A stretch of DNA of 64,000 nucleotides from Protaetiibacter larvae (GCF_008365275.1 NZ_CP043504.1:124001-188000); one strand, 5' to 3'; numbered from the stretch's first letter, positions 25,984 to 37,573 are shown. Numbers and translations are program-made. Notes: generated by a model from the sequence alone, not told the origin.

Positions 25984-26387
25984 CAGGACCGGTACTCCTC
26001 GAGGGTGCGGGGGCCGAAGGCGTCGGGGATGACCTCGTCGATCGTGCGGATCCCGGAGACCGTCTCCAGCAGCATGCCCTCTGCGGAATGCTCGAAGAGC
26101 AGTTGCCGGCAGCGTCCGCACGGCATGAGCGTCTGCCCTTTGCCGTCGACGCAGGTGAAGGCGACGAGGCGCCCGCCGCCGGTCATGTGCAGGCTCGAGA
26201 CGAGCGCGCATTCGGCGCACAGGGTGAGCCCGTACGAGGCGTTCTCGACGTTGCAGCCCGAGATGATCCGGCCGTCGTCGACGAGCGCCGCCACCCCGAC
26301 CGGGAAGTGCGAGTACGGCACGTAGGCGTGCTCCAGGGCGGCGTTGGCGGCGGCCCGCAACGCGGCCCAGTCGATCCCGTCGCTCAT
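25983..26387 (-). CDS. cdd: Cytidine deaminase
   Basis: The 134-residue protein has the zinc and catalytic motif TLCAECAL together with LMPCGRCRQLL, and SHFPVGVAAL and GCNVENASYG in the N-terminal half, matching homotetrameric CDA in length. It deaminates cytidine and deoxycytidine to uridines. The start overlaps the permease stop by four bases (ATGA) and the stop overlaps the thymidine phosphorylase start, so the three proteins are translationally coupled. That fits import followed by immediate deamination. Confidence 0.96.
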   Translation of the reverse strand: MSDGIDWAALRAAANAALEHAYVPYSHFPVGVAALVDDGRIISGCNVENASYGLTLCAECALVSSLHMTGGGRLVAFTCVDGKGQTLMPCGRCRQLLFEHSAEGMLLETVSGIRTIDEVIPDAFGPRTLEEYRS

Positions 26388-27672
26388 GACTTCACGTAGG
26401 GGACGCCGTCGGCGGCCGGTCCCCGCACCCGGCCGGCGAATCCGGCGACCGCGATGATCGTGACCACATAGGGCAGCATCAGCAGGAACTGGCTCGGGAT
26501 GGGCGATCCGATGATGCCGAGCAGCGACTGCAGGTTGCGGGTGAACCCGAACAGCAGCGCCGCAGCCGCGGCGTAGAGCGGATGCCAGCGCCCGAAGATG
26601 AGCGCGGCGAGCGCGATGAATCCGTTGCCCGCCGTCATCTCGGGGCTGAACGCGCCCACCGAACCGATCGTGAAGTAGGCACCGCCCAGCCCCGCGACGA
26701 CACCACCGAGCAGCACGCTGAGCAGCCGGGTGCGCGCCACGTTGATGCCGACGGTGTCGGCCGCCTGCGGGTGCTCGCCGACGGCCCGCACCCGCAGCCC
26801 CCAGCGGGTGCGGAACAGCGCGATGGTGACGATCGCGAGCACGAGGTACATGAGGTAGACCACGACGGTCTGGTTGAACAGCATCGGCCCGACGAGCGGG
26901 ATCTGCGACAGTCCGGGGATCGCGATGCGCTCGAACCGCGGCGGCGAGTTGGTGGCCGGGGTAAGCACATTGGAGTGCAGGAAGGTGGTGAGTCCGATCA
27001 CGAAGACGTTGAGCACCACGCCGACGATGACCTGGTCGACGAGGTAGCGCACCGCGAAGACGGCGAGCACGATGGAGACCGCCGCGCCCGCGATCCCCGC
27101 GGCGATGAGGGCGACGAACAGGTTGCCGGTGAGCGTTCCGATGACGGCCGCGCAGAACGCTCCCGAGAGCAGCTGGCCTTCGATGGCGATGTTGACGACG
27201 CCCGAGCGCTCGCTCAGCACGCCCGCGAGCGATCCGTAGACGAGCGGCACCGCGAAGGCGAGCGATCCCGCGAGCAGGGCCGGAATCGAGAGCTCCTTGT
27301 CGGCGACAGCCCAGATCAGCAGGGCGACGACGGCGACGAGCACATAGCCGACCGCGAGCCCGCGGGGCCGACGGGATCCGCGGATCGCGAAGACGGTCGC
27401 GACCGCGGTGATCGCCAGCAGCACGATGCCCGCCGCGATCCCGCTCGCCACGGTGGGCAGGGAGAGCGGCGGCAGCTGCACGAAGTCGCTGCCGGTCGCG
27501 AGCAGGAACGCGGAGGAGACCTCTCCCGGGGGCTGCGCCGCTCCGAACAGCCCGAGGAGCACGGCGAGCGCGCCGAGCAGCATGAGCACGGGAGCCGCGT
27601 AGCGACGCACGAGGGCGCGGGTGTGCTCTCGCGAGGTCGCGGGGGTGGGCGCGGGTTCGAGGGTCGCCGCGG

Positions 27673-27676
<4 letters not shown>
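26384..27676 (-). CDS. Nucleoside ABC transporter permease 2
   Basis: The 430-residue protein is a BPD_transp_2 (branched-chain/ribose type) permease with about ten membrane segments. Motifs include GVLSERSGVVNIAIEGQLL, the hallmark of BmpC/NupQ-like and guanosine-type permeases, and RAVGEHPQAADTVGINV. It carries an extended N-terminal region of about 140 residues with three extra hydrophobic segments. It forms the channel with the permease encoded upstream. ATG 27676 overlaps that gene's stop (ATGA). Confidence 0.92.
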
Positions 27677-28865
<1,189 letters not shown>

Positions 28866-28869
<4 letters not shown>

Positions 28870-30377
28870 GCGGTCACCCCGGTCATGAGGGCGCCGAGCC
28901 GCTCGCGCGACGCGTCCGGCGCGACGATGTCGACGATCCTGCCGTGGTACATGACGGCGATGCGATCGGCGAGCGCGACGACCTCGTCGAGCTCGGTGGA
29001 GATGACGAGCACGGGAACCCCTTGATCGCGAGCGGCGACGATGCGCTCGTGGACGAACTGGATGGAGCCGACGTCGAGCCCGCGGGTCGGCTGGGCCGCG
29101 ACGAGCAGCCGCAGCTCGCGACTCAGCTCGCGCGCGAGAACGACCTTCTGCTGGTTGCCGCCCGACAGCTGCCCGACGAGCGCGTCGATGCTCGGGGCAC
29201 GCACATCGAACTCGACCCGGGCGTCTTCCGCGAAGCGGCGGATCTCGCCGAGGCGCAGGGAGAGGGCACCGCCGAAGGGCGCGCGATCGCTGCGATCGAG
29301 CACCATGTTCTCGGCGATCGAGAACTCCTTGACGACCCCGTCGAGGGAGCGGTCCTCCGGCACGTAGCCGACCCCCGCGTCGAGCACGTGCTTGACACTG
29401 CGACCCACGAGCGAGCGGCCGTCGAGCTCGATCTCGCCCTCGACGCCGTGCAGCAGGCCGAGAACCGCCGCCGCGAGCTCGGTCTGGCCGTTCCCCTGGA
29501 CGCCGGCGATCGCCACGATCTCGCCGCGGCGCACCTCGAGGTCGATCCCGTCGAGCACGACGACGCCTGCGGCGTTCCGGTGGCGGAGCCCCCGGATGCA
29601 GAGCCCGACCTCACCGGTCTGCGCAGCGTCCTTGGCGACGGTCAGCTCGACGGCCCGCCCCACCATGAGCGCCGCGAGCTCCTCGGAGCTCGCCTGCGGA
29701 TCGGCCTGGCCGACCACGCGTCCATGCCGGATCACGGTGATGACGTCGGCCACCGCGCGCACCTCGCGCAGCTTGTGGGTGATGAACAGGATGGCGGTGC
29801 CCTCGGAGGCGAGCTGCTTCATGATGGCCATGAGCTCGTCGGTCTCCTGCGGGGTGAGCACCGCGCTCGGCTCGTCGAACACGAGCACGCGGGCGTCGCG
29901 GCTCAACGCCTTCACGATCTCGACGCGCTGCTGCACACCCACCGGGAGGTCCTCGACGAGCGCATCCGGATCGAGCTCGAAACCGAAGCGGGTGGAGAAC
30001 TCGCGCACCCGCTCGCGAGCCGCGTCGAGGTCGAGGAATGCGCCGAAGCGCGTGGGCTCGTAGCCGAGCGCGACGTTCTCGGCGACCGTGAACACCGGGA
30101 CGAGCATGAAGTGCTGGTGCACCATTCCGATGCCCGCCGCGATGGCGTCGCGCGGACTCGCGAACCTGGTGGCCTCGCCGTCGACCAGGATCTCGCCCTC
30201 GTCGGGCCGGTACAGCCCGTAGAGCACGTTCATCAGCGTGGACTTGCCGGCACCGTTCTCGCCCAGGATGCAGTGGATCTGGCCGGCCTCCACGCGGAGG
30301 TCGATGCGGTCGTTCGCCGTGAACGTGCCGAAGCGCTTGGTGATCCCTCTGAGCTCGAGCGTGCTCACAATGCCCAT
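28866..30377 (-). CDS. Nucleoside ABC transporter ATP-binding protein (double cassette)
   Basis: The 503-residue protein has two ABC domains. The first has Walker A GENGAGKST, a Q-loop MVHQHF and Walker B VLVFDEP. The second has a degenerate Walker A GVQGNGQTE and the signature LSGGNQQKVVLAREL, as in sugar and nucleoside importers of the CUT2/BMP class. A GIGMVHQHFMLVPVFTV segment is characteristic of BmpA-linked ATPases. GTG or ATG starts are close together; ATG-equivalent 30377 is kept. A hairpin separates it from the lipoprotein gene. Confidence 0.93.
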
Positions 30378-30406
30378 ACAACCATCCGTCTCAGCTCAGG
30401 GGAACC

Positions 30407-30440
30407 GCGGGGGGAGCCGACCGATGTCGACTCCCCCCGC
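30407..30440 (-). terminator. Attenuating hairpin after the BMP lipoprotein gene
   Basis: A 15-pair stem with one mismatch (30407-30421 with 30426-30440) around a 4-base loop, built on GGGGGGAG/CTCCCCCC. It lies between the solute-binding protein gene and the ATPase gene, where partial termination would let the binding protein exceed the membrane parts. Confidence 0.65.
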
Positions 30441-30458
30441 GGCGGGACTCTCCGGGGC

Positions 30459-31559
30459 TCAGCCCGCGGTGGGCGTTCCGCCCGTCGTGATGACGAGTTC
30501 GCCGGAGACGATCTGATCGCGCAGCGCGTCGAGCTCACCCTGCAGCTCGGCGCTCACCGCGTCGGCCTGGTCGTGGAAGTCCGCGAGACCCACCCCGTCG
30601 TTCTCCAGGGTGCCGATGTACGGGGTCGCGTCGAAGCTGCCCTCGAATGCCGCCTTGATCGCCTCGAAGGACGAGATCTGGAGGCCCTTCAGCACCGAGG
30701 TGAGCAGCAGGCTCTTGTACTCGGCGTGCAGCGGGTTCACGAACCAGTCGGCGTCGACGCCGATGACGAGCACGCCGTCATGCGCGAGCGCCGCGATTCC
30801 CGAGCCCTGACCGGTGAGGCCGGCGACCGGGAAGATCACGTCGGCGCCCTGGGCGATGAAGCCCTCGGTGAGGGTCTGGCCCGCGGTGGGCTCCTCGAAG
30901 GTGTTGGCGAACACGTCGCCGCCGAGCACCTTCACGCTCGTTCCGTGGGCCGCGTTGTACGCGTCGACGCCCTGGGCGTAGCCCTCCATGAAGATCGTGA
31001 CCGAGGGGTACGGGTTGCCGCCGTAGGTGGCGACGGTGCCGGTCTTCGAGACGCCGGCCGCGAGGTAGCCCGCGAGGAACGAGGCCTGGCCGGTGTCGAA
31101 CAGCAGGGGCTTCACATTGTCGAGCGACAGCGGCGAGAAGTCGTCGTTGGACAGCGCCGAGTCGACGAGCGCGAAGTGCTGCTCCGGGTTCTCCTTGGCG
31201 AGGTCGCGGGTGGCGGTGGCGAGGTTGAAGCCGACGCTCACGATGATGTCGCAGCCCTCGGAGATGAGGCCCTCGATGTTGGGCACGTACTCCTCCGCAG
31301 CCTTCGACTCGACACCCTTGATGGTGACGCCGAGGTCGGACTCCGCCTGAAGCAGGCCCTGGTAGGCGGCCTCGTTGAACGAACCGTCGTGGAAACCGCC
31401 GAAGTCGGAGACCATGCAGGCGAGGAAGTCGCTCGCACTCGGCTCGCCCGACGCGTCGGGCGTCTCGTCGGGCGCGGCGGCGCAGCCGCTGAGCACGAGG
31501 GCGCTCGCGCCGATGAGGGCGAGGCCGGAGAGGGCCGCCCTGCGGATCGTGAATGTCAC
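30459..31559 (-). CDS. BMP-family nucleoside-binding lipoprotein
   Basis: The 366-residue lipoprotein has a basic n-region, hydrophobic core and lipobox LVLSGC with Cys26. The mature part has FNEAAYQGLLQAESDLG, the BMP/PnrA domain, and GVDADWFVNP. PnrA-like proteins bind purine nucleosides, and the salvage genes in the operon support this. GTG 31559 is chosen because GGAGG lies five bases upstream and the signal peptide starts right after it; an upstream ATG has no such site. This is the first gene of the importer operon, and 185 bp of non-coding DNA precedes it. Confidence 0.93.
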   Translation of the reverse strand: MTFTIRRAALSGLALIGASALVLSGCAAAPDETPDASGEPSASDFLACMVSDFGGFHDGSFNEAAYQGLLQAESDLGVTIKGVESKAAEEYVPNIEGLISEGCDIIVSVGFNLATATRDLAKENPEQHFALVDSALSNDDFSPLSLDNVKPLLFDTGQASFLAGYLAAGVSKTGTVATYGGNPYPSVTIFMEGYAQGVDAYNAAHGTSVKVLGGDVFANTFEEPTAGQTLTEGFIAQGADVIFPVAGLTGQGSGIAALAHDGVLVIGVDADWFVNPLHAEYKSLLLTSVLKGLQISSFEAIKAAFEGSFDATPYIGTLENDGVGLADFHDQADAVSAELQGELDALRDQIVSGELVITTGGTPTAG

Positions 31560-31744
31560 TGTGTCCTCCAAGATGTCGCCGGGCGGGATGACCGGCGGAT
31601 TGCGCTCCACGTTACCTAATGTGACGAGGCGCGAAACGGGCGCCGACGCGCTCGCAACCGAAGAGTTACACAGCCGATCGGGTTCCGAAATGCTCTGGAA
31701 ATGATCGCGCTCAGATGAGCATCGTCCGTCGGCGCGATCGCGGC
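31560..31744. other. Intergenic region upstream of the BMP operon
   Basis: This contains the promoter of the importer operon on the minus strand and the 3' end region of manC. A moderately AT-rich stretch around 31608-31680 (ATTAGG on the minus strand) could hold a -10, but I cannot define a convincing pair of hexamers. Confidence 0.4.
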
Positions 31745-32860
31745 TCAGAGCACTTCGTCACGGCCCGAGAGCTTGAGCGCGTCGACCACGTTCTTCACCC
31801 GCTGCGCGTTCGCGGTCGTCGTCACGAGCAGCGCGTCCGGGGTGTCGACCACGACGATGTCGCGGACCCCGATGAGCGAGACGATGCGCCCGCTCTGACT
31901 CACGACGATGCCGCTCGAGGCGTCCGCGAGCACGCGCGCGTTCTCCCCGAGGATCGAGAGCTCGCTCGCCCGCCCCCCCGAATGCAGCTTGGCCACCGAG
32001 GCGAAGTCGCCCACATCGTCCCAGCCGAATCGCCCGGGGATCACGGCGAGCCGTCCCTGCGCCGCGGCCGGCTCGGCGACGGCGTAGTCGATGGCGATCT
32101 TGCGCAGCGCAGGCCACAAGCGGTCGACGGCGGGACCGCGGGCCGCCGGGTCGTCCCAGGCGGCGGCGAGCTCCTCGAGCTGCGCGCGCAGCACCGGGTC
32201 GAAGCGTCCGATCTCCTCGAGCAGCCGGTCGGCGCGCGCGATGAACATCCCGGCGTTCCACAGGTGCGCCCCGTCGGCGAGATACCTCTGCGCGGTCGCG
32301 AGGTCGGGCTTCTCCACGAAGCTCTCGACGAGCAGCGCGTCGCCGGCGCCCTCGACGGCGAGCGCCGAACCGCAATGGATGTAGCCGAAGCCGATCGCCG
32401 GCTCGGTCGGGTGGATGCCGATGGTGGCGATGTAGCCGGCGTCGGCGACCGAGATGGCCTGCACGACGGCGGCGCGGAAGACATCCTCGTCGGTGATCAC
32501 GTGGTCGGCCGCGAACGAGCCGACGATGACGTCCGGCTCGCGCCGCACGAGGATCGCGGCGGCGAGCCCGATCGCGACCGTCGAATCGCGCGGGGCGGCC
32601 TCGAGCACGACGTTGCGGTCGACGAGCTCCGGGATCTGCGCCTCGACCGCGGCGCGGTGCGCGCGACCCGTGACGACCATGACGCGCTCGGGTCCGGCGA
32701 GCGGGGCGAGGCGCTCCCAGGTGCCGCGCAGCAGCGTGCGGCCCGATCCGGTGAGGTCGTGCAGGAACTTGGGTGCGTCGGCGCGCGAGAGCGGCCAGAG
32801 CCGCGAACCGACGCCGCCGGCCGGGATGACGCCGTAGAAGCGTTCGAGGGGCGAAGACAT
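31745..32860 (-). CDS. manC: Mannose-1-phosphate guanylyltransferase
   Basis: The 371-residue nucleotidyltransferase has the GTP-binding VIPAGGVGSRLWPLSRADAPKFL, GSFAADHVI, and GFGYIHCG with FVEKPD, as in GDP-mannose pyrophosphorylases. It makes GDP-mannose from mannose-1-phosphate and GTP. The likely users include the polyprenol-phosphate mannosyltransferase at 5.3 kb. ATG 32860 is kept, with GTG 32866 as an alternative. The protein is monofunctional, without a type II isomerase cupin domain. It is divergent from sdhC. Confidence 0.92.
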   Translation of the reverse strand: MSSPLERFYGVIPAGGVGSRLWPLSRADAPKFLHDLTGSGRTLLRGTWERLAPLAGPERVMVVTGRAHRAAVEAQIPELVDRNVVLEAAPRDSTVAIGLAAAILVRREPDVIVGSFAADHVITDEDVFRAAVVQAISVADAGYIATIGIHPTEPAIGFGYIHCGSALAVEGAGDALLVESFVEKPDLATAQRYLADGAHLWNAGMFIARADRLLEEIGRFDPVLRAQLEELAAAWDDPAARGPAVDRLWPALRKIAIDYAVAEPAAAQGRLAVIPGRFGWDDVGDFASVAKLHSGGRASELSILGENARVLADASSGIVVSQSGRIVSLIGVRDIVVVDTPDALLVTTTANAQRVKNVVDALKLSGRDEVL

Positions 32861-32908
32861 GCCCACAGCCTACGGATCGGAGCGGGGCTCGATGTCTTGA
32901 CGTCGAGA

Positions 32909-32930
32909 CAGGTGAGGTTCCCCTCACCTG
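32909..32930. promoter_or_regulatory. Palindromic operator candidate upstream of sdhCDAB
   Basis: CAGGTGAGG-TTCC-CCTCACCTG is a perfect 9 bp inverted repeat with a 4-base centre, located just upstream of the candidate sdh -10 (TACACT, 32951-32956). It could bind a homodimeric regulator or, in principle, form a hairpin. I cannot assign the factor. Confidence 0.6.
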
Positions 32931-32950
32931 CGACGCGCCGAGGGCGGGCA

Positions 32951-32956
32951 TACACT
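32951..32956 (+). promoter_or_regulatory. Candidate -10 element for sdhCDAB
   Basis: TACACT lies 44 bp before the sdhC GTG and matches TANNNT. The -35 is poor (TGCGAC, 16 bp upstream) and abuts the palindrome, consistent with regulation by a factor bound there. Confidence 0.45.
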
Positions 32957-32999
32957 GGGAGCCGTTCCGACGACGAGCGCATCGCGAGGGAGTAGTGCC

Positions 33000-33440
33000 G
33001 TGACGAGCCAGGCCGCACCACCCGGGGCCCCCGCGGTAACGGTCCCCACCCCCAAGAAGCGCCGCCTCCCCGCGGGCACCCTCTACCGGGGTCGCGAGGG
33101 CATGTGGTCGTGGGTGCTGCACCGCATCACGGGCACCGCGATCTTCTTCTTCCTGCTCGTGCACATCCTCGACACCTCGCTCGTGCGGGTGAGCCCCGAG
33201 GCCTACAACGCCGTCATCGGCACCTACAAGACGCCCATCATGGGCCTCGGCGAGGCGGCCCTCGTCGCGGCGATCTTCCTGCACGGCTTCAACGGCATCC
33301 GCATCATCCTCATCGACTTCTTCCACTGGGGCCCGCGCGCCCAGAAGGTGATGTTCTGGATCGTGATCGTGGCGTGGGCGATCCTCATGGCGGGCTTCCT
33401 CCCGGTCCACCTCTCGCACGTGTTCGGAGGCGGCGAATGA
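33000..33440 (+). CDS. sdhC: Succinate dehydrogenase cytochrome b556 subunit SdhC
   Basis: The 146-residue protein has three membrane segments after a proline-rich, basic N terminus. [19 protein letters not shown] supplies the conserved SxxHRxTG quinone-site motif with its histidine, and LFHG-like FLHGFNGIR follows. It anchors the complex and helps bind haem b and quinone. GTG 33000 is followed directly by the family's N terminus. sdhD begins inside its stop codon (ATGA), starting a tightly coupled four-gene operon. Confidence 0.94.
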   Translation: MTSQAAPPGAPAVTVPTPKKRRLPAGTLYRGREGMWSWVLHRITGTAIFFFLLVHILDTSLVRVSPEAYNAVIGTYKTPIMGLGEAALVAAIFLHGFNGIRIILIDFFHWGPRAQKVMFWIVIVAWAILMAGFLPVHLSHVFGGGE

Positions 33441-33880
33441 CCACCGAGATCGCCGCCCCGCGCAGCCCGCACCTGAGCCACCGCCGCCGCTTCAACATCG
33501 AGAAGTGGGGCTGGATCTACATGCGCGTCTCGGGCGTGCTGCTGATCGTGCTCATCTCCGGCCACCTCTTCGTGAACCTGCTGACGGGCGAGGGCGTGCG
33601 CGCCATCGACTGGGCGTTCGTCGCCGGCAAATGGGCGGACCCGTTCTGGATCGTGTGGGACGCCCTGCTGCTCTGGCTCGCCCTCATCCACGGCGCCAAC
33701 GGCATGCGCACCCTCATCAACGACTACGCGAGCGGCCGCTTCCGCACCGTGCTGCTCATCGCCCTCGGCGCGGCGACCGCCGTGCTCCTCATCCTGGGAA
33801 CCCTCGTGCTGACCTTCTTCGACCCCTGCCCGACCGGAGCGCCCGCCGAGCTGCTCCCCGACTTCTGCTCGACGCTCTGA
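33437..33880 (+). CDS. sdhD: Succinate dehydrogenase membrane anchor subunit SdhD
   Basis: The 147-residue protein has three membrane segments. [18 protein letters not shown] supplies the likely haem-ligand histidine of the first helix, and [13 protein letters not shown] is the conserved segment between helices two and three. It pairs with SdhC in the membrane. The start overlaps sdhC by four bases and its stop shares one base with sdhA (TGATG). Confidence 0.93.
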   Translation: MTTEIAAPRSPHLSHRRRFNIEKWGWIYMRVSGVLLIVLISGHLFVNLLTGEGVRAIDWAFVAGKWADPFWIVWDALLLWLALIHGANGMRTLINDYASGRFRTVLLIALGAATAVLLILGTLVLTFFDPCPTGAPAELLPDFCSTL

Positions 33881-35715
33881 TGGGCGCCGCGGGCGGGGTC
33901 CTGGAGTTCGTCGACGGCAGCACCGTCGAGGACGGCGCCGTGATCGACGGGGTGCGGTACCACCAGCACGATGTCGTGATCGTCGGCGCGGGAGGCGCCG
34001 GGATGCGCGCCGCCATCGAGTCGGCACCGCGCGCGAACACCGCGGTCATCACCAAGCTCTACCCCACCCGCTCGCACACGGGCGCCGCGCAGGGCGGCAT
34101 GGCGGCGGCGCTCGCCAACGTCGAAGAGGACTCGTGGGAGTGGCACACCTTCGACACGGTGAAGGGCGGCGACTACCTCGTCGACCAGGATGCCGCCGAG
34201 ATCCTCGCGAAGGAGGCCATCGACGCGGTCCTCGACCTCGAGAACATGGGCCTGCCGTTCAACCGCACCCCCGAGGGCCGCATCGACCAGCGCCGCTTCG
34301 GCGGACACACCCGCGACCACGGCAAGGCACCGGTCCGCCGGGCCTGCTACGCGGCCGACCGCACCGGCCACATGATCCTGCAGACGCTGTTCCAGAACTG
34401 CGTCAAGCTCGGCGTCAACTTCTACAACGAGTTCTACGCGCTCGACCTCGTGATGACCGAGGTCGACGGTGTCGAGCAGCCCTCCGGCGTGGTCGCCTAC
34501 GAACTGGCCACCGGCGAGCTGCACGTGTTCCAGGGCAAGTCGATCGTGTTCGCCACGGGCGGCTTCGGGAAGATCTACAAGACCACCTCGAACGCCCACA
34601 CCCTCACGGGCGACGGCGTCGGCATCATCTGGCGCAAGAAGCTGCCGCTCGAGGACATGGAGTTCTTCCAGTTCCACCCGACCGGCCTCGCCGGCCTCGG
34701 CATCCTGCTGACCGAGGGCGCCCGAGGCGAGGGCGCCATCCTGCGCAACGCCTCCGGCGAGCGCTTCATGGAGCGCTACGCCCCCACCATCAAGGATCTG
34801 GCGCCGCGCGACATCGTCTCGCGCTGCATGGTGCAGGAGGTCGCGGAGGGCCGCGGCGCCGGCCCGCACAAGGACTACGTGCTGCTGGACTGCACCCACC
34901 TCGGCGCCGAGGTGCTCGAGACGAAGCTGCCCGACATCACCGAGTTCGCCCGCACCTACCTGGGGGTCGACCCGGTGTACGAGCCGGTGCCCGTGATGCC
35001 GACCGCGCACTATGCGATGGGCGGCATCCCCACCAACGTCAAGGCGGAGGTGCTGCGCGACAACGACACCGTCGTGCCGGGCCTCTACGCCGCCGGCGAG
35101 TGCGCGTGCGTCTCGGTGCACGGCTCCAACCGCCTCGGCACCAACTCGCTGCTCGACATCAACGTGTTCGGCAAGCGGGCCGGCAACAACGCCGTCGACT
35201 ACGCGGACACCGTGGGCTTCACCCCGCTGCCCGCGGATCCGGCCGCCTTCGTGCGCGAGCTGGTCGAGAGCCTGCGCGACTCGAAGGGCACCGAGCGCAT
35301 CGCCGCGCTCCGCAAGGAGCTGCAGGAGGAGATGGACCGCAACGCCCAGGTGTTCCGCACCGACGAGTCGCTCGAGAAGGTCACCCAGACCATCCACAGC
35401 CTCCGCGAGCGCTACAAGAACGTGTCGATCCAGGACAAGGGACACCGCTTCAACACCGACCTGCTCGAGGCGATCGAGCTGGGCTTCCTGCTCGACCTCG
35501 CGGAGGTCGTGGTGTTCTCGGCGCGCAACCGCAAGGAGAGCCGCGGCGGGCACATGCGCGACGACTTCCCGAAGCGCGACGACGAGAGCTACATGAGGCA
35601 CACCATGGCGTACCTCACGGGCGACCCGCACTCGGCGGACGCCGCCGACCACATCACGCTCGACTGGAAACCGGTCGTCGTCACCAACTACCAGCCGATG
35701 GAGAGGAAGTACTGA
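33880..35715 (+). CDS. sdhA: Succinate dehydrogenase flavoprotein subunit SdhA
   Basis: The 611-residue protein has the FAD-binding [16 protein letters not shown], the FAD-linkage region [16 protein letters not shown] with its histidine, and FHPTGLAG and TEGARGEGA in the substrate domain. RYxNVxxxD-type C-terminal helical region follows. It oxidises succinate to fumarate in the TCA cycle. About 28 extra residues precede the fold, including [14 protein letters not shown]; they are unusual but in frame and start at the ATG coupled to sdhD. A later in-frame start is not compelling. Confidence 0.95.
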   Translation: MGAAGGVLEFVDGSTVEDGAVIDGVRYHQHDVVIVGAGGAGMRAAIESAPRANTAVITKLYPTRSHTGAAQGGMAAALANVEEDSWEWHTFDTVKGGDYLVDQDAAEILAKEAIDAVLDLENMGLPFNRTPEGRIDQRRFGGHTRDHGKAPVRRACYAADRTGHMILQTLFQNCVKLGVNFYNEFYALDLVMTEVDGVEQPSGVVAYELATGELHVFQGKSIVFATGGFGKIYKTTSNAHTLTGDGVGIIWRKKLPLEDMEFFQFHPTGLAGLGILLTEGARGEGAILRNASGERFMERYAPTIKDLAPRDIVSRCMVQEVAEGRGAGPHKDYVLLDCTHLGAEVLETKLPDITEFARTYLGVDPVYEPVPVMPTAHYAMGGIPTNVKAEVLRDNDTVVPGLYAAGECACVSVHGSNRLGTNSLLDINVFGKRAGNNAVDYADTVGFTPLPADPAAFVRELVESLRDSKGTERIAALRKELQEEMDRNAQVFRTDESLEKVTQTIHSLRERYKNVSIQDKGHRFNTDLLEAIELGFLLDLAEVVVFSARNRKESRGGHMRDDFPKRDDESYMRHTMAYLTGDPHSADAADHITLDWKPVVVTNYQPMERKY

Positions 35716-36518
35716 TGGCCGCCGTTCTCGAGGCCGTTGACGCCACCGAGGTGCAGCCCGTCGCGAGCGGGAGCGCGGAGGCGCCCATCCAGGCCTTCAC
35801 GGTGACCCTCATCATCCGCCGTTACGACCCCGAGAAGGACGCCGAGCCGTACTGGCAGGACTTCGACGTGGAGCTGTACGCGACCGATCGCATCCTCGAC
35901 GCCCTGCACAAGATCAAGTGGGAGGTCGACGGCTCGCTCACCTTCCGCCGCTCCTGCGCGCACGGCATCTGCGGCTCGGACGCGATGCGCATCAACGGCC
36001 GCAACCGGCTCGCCTGCAAGACCCTCATCAAGGACCTCGACATCACGAAGCCCATCTACGTGGAGGCCATCAAGGGCCTGCCGCTCGAGAAGGACCTCAT
36101 CGTCGACATGGAGCCGTTCTTCGCCTCCTACCGCGAGGTGCAGCCGTTCCTCATCTCGAGCACCAAGCCGAAGGACGGCAAGGAGCGCATCCAGTCGGTC
36201 GCCCAGCGCGAGCGCTTCGACGACACCACCAAGTGCATCCTGTGCGCCGCGTGCACCTCCTCGTGCCCGGTGTTCTGGACCGACGGCCAGTACTTCGGCC
36301 CGGCCGCGATCGTCAACGCGCACCGCTTCATCTTCGACTCGCGCGACGAGGCCGCGAACGTGCGCCTCGACATCCTCAACGACAAGGAGGGCGTGTGGCG
36401 CTGCCGCACGACCTTCAACTGCACGGAGGCCTGCCCGCGCGGCATCGAGGTGACGAAGGCGATCGCCGAGGTCAAGCAGGCCGTGCTGCGCGGCAAGCCC
36501 GACATCCCGAAGAAGTAG
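35715..36518 (+). CDS. sdhB: Succinate dehydrogenase iron-sulfur subunit SdhB
   Basis: The 267-residue protein has the [2Fe-2S] motif SCAHGICGSDAM with a later NRLAC, and two ferredoxin-like clusters CILCAACTSSCPV and CRTTFNCTEACPRGIEV for [4Fe-4S] and [3Fe-4S]. It passes electrons from SdhA to the quinone site. It carries a short alanine-rich N-terminal extension of about 25 residues. ATG 35715 shares a base with the sdhA stop. The next gene follows 23 bp later without a visible terminator. Confidence 0.96.
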   Translation: MAAVLEAVDATEVQPVASGSAEAPIQAFTVTLIIRRYDPEKDAEPYWQDFDVELYATDRILDALHKIKWEVDGSLTFRRSCAHGICGSDAMRINGRNRLACKTLIKDLDITKPIYVEAIKGLPLEKDLIVDMEPFFASYREVQPFLISSTKPKDGKERIQSVAQRERFDDTTKCILCAACTSSCPVFWTDGQYFGPAAIVNAHRFIFDSRDEAANVRLDILNDKEGVWRCRTTFNCTEACPRGIEVTKAIAEVKQAVLRGKPDIPKK

Positions 36519-36541
36519 CCGCACGCCGCTAGCGTGAGCGC

Positions 36542-37564
36542 ATGGCCGCTCTGATCGCGTGGGTGCAGCGCGTGGTCGCCTGGGTCATGCGTCTCAAGCC
36601 CGTGCGGGTGTTCCTCGACTACAGCGAGCACCGCGGTCCGCTGCTCGCGGCGGGGCTCTCGAATCAGGCGGTCTTCGCCGTGTTCGCGGCGCTCTGGGTG
36701 ACGTTCTCGGTGTTCGGGATCGTGCTGGCCGGCAACACCGAGCTGCGCGAGGCGCTCTTCGAGCTCATCGCGACCGCCGTGCCGGGCCTCATCGACGTGG
36801 GCGAGGGCGGGGCGATCGATCCGGCCGACCTCGTCAACCCGAGCGTGCTGAGCTGGACGGGCGCCATCGCCCTGGTCGGCCTGTTCTTCACCGCGCTCGG
36901 CTGGCTGGCCTCCGCCCGCGACGCCATCCGGCTGCTCGGCGACCTGCCGGGACCGCGCACCAACTTCCTGCTGCTGAAGCTCAAGGACCTCGGCCTCGCG
37001 ATCGGCTTCGGCGCGCTGCTCGTCGTCTCGGCGGCGCTGTCGGTGTTCGCGACCCAGGCGCTCGGCGGGGTGCTCGACTGGCTCGGCATCCGGGACGACA
37101 CGGCGGCCACCGTGACGGCACGCGTGCTCTCGGTGCTCGTGATGTTCACCCTCGACGCGGTCGTGCTGGGCGGGCTGTACCGGATCCTCGCCGGGGTGCA
37201 CATCCCGTTGCGGCAGCTCGCGGGCGGGGCGCTGCTCGGTGCGCTCGCGCTCGGCGTGCTGAAGATCCTCGGCACGGCACTGCTCGGCGGCGCCACCAAC
37301 AACCCGCTGCTGGCCTCGTTCGCGGTCATCATCGGTCTGCTCATCTGGTTCACCCTGGTGTGCCAGGTGATCCTCATCGCCGCGAGCTGGGTGTTCGTGA
37401 GCATGGCGGACGCGGGTCTGCCGCTGGATGCGAAGCTCGCCAGCGAGCGCGCGGCGAAGGTGGCCGCCGAGCGCGAACGACTCCGCGAGGAGGTGCGGGC
37501 GGAGCTCTCCGCCGAGAAGAGGCCCGGCTTCTTCCGACGCCTGTTCGGCCGCCGCTCCGGCTAG
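36542..37564 (+). CDS. YihY/BrkB-family membrane protein (paralogue 1)
   Basis: The 340-residue protein has about six membrane segments and YihY/virulence factor BrkB features: RGPLLAAGLSNQAVFAVFAAL, GWLASARDAIRLL, and a conserved membrane segment containing NPLLASFAVIIGLLIWFTLV. The C-terminal 50 residues are charged and cytoplasmic. Function is uncertain, though the family is linked to envelope transport or integrity. It is followed 9 bp later by a clearly related gene, so the two arose by tandem duplication. Confidence 0.87.
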   Translation: MAALIAWVQRVVAWVMRLKPVRVFLDYSEHRGPLLAAGLSNQAVFAVFAALWVTFSVFGIVLAGNTELREALFELIATAVPGLIDVGEGGAIDPADLVNPSVLSWTGAIALVGLFFTALGWLASARDAIRLLGDLPGPRTNFLLLKLKDLGLAIGFGALLVVSAALSVFATQALGGVLDWLGIRDDTAATVTARVLSVLVMFTLDAVVLGGLYRILAGVHIPLRQLAGGALLGALALGVLKILGTALLGGATNNPLLASFAVIIGLLIWFTLVCQVILIAASWVFVSMADAGLPLDAKLASERAAKVAAERERLREEVRAELSAEKRPGFFRRLFGRRSG

Positions 37565-37573
37565 CGTGTCGGC

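Noticed and set aside
32909-32930. DtxR/IdeR iron box
   Set aside because: The half-sites are GC-rich and the symmetry and spacing differ from the known 19 bp consensus, so only an unnamed operator is claimed.
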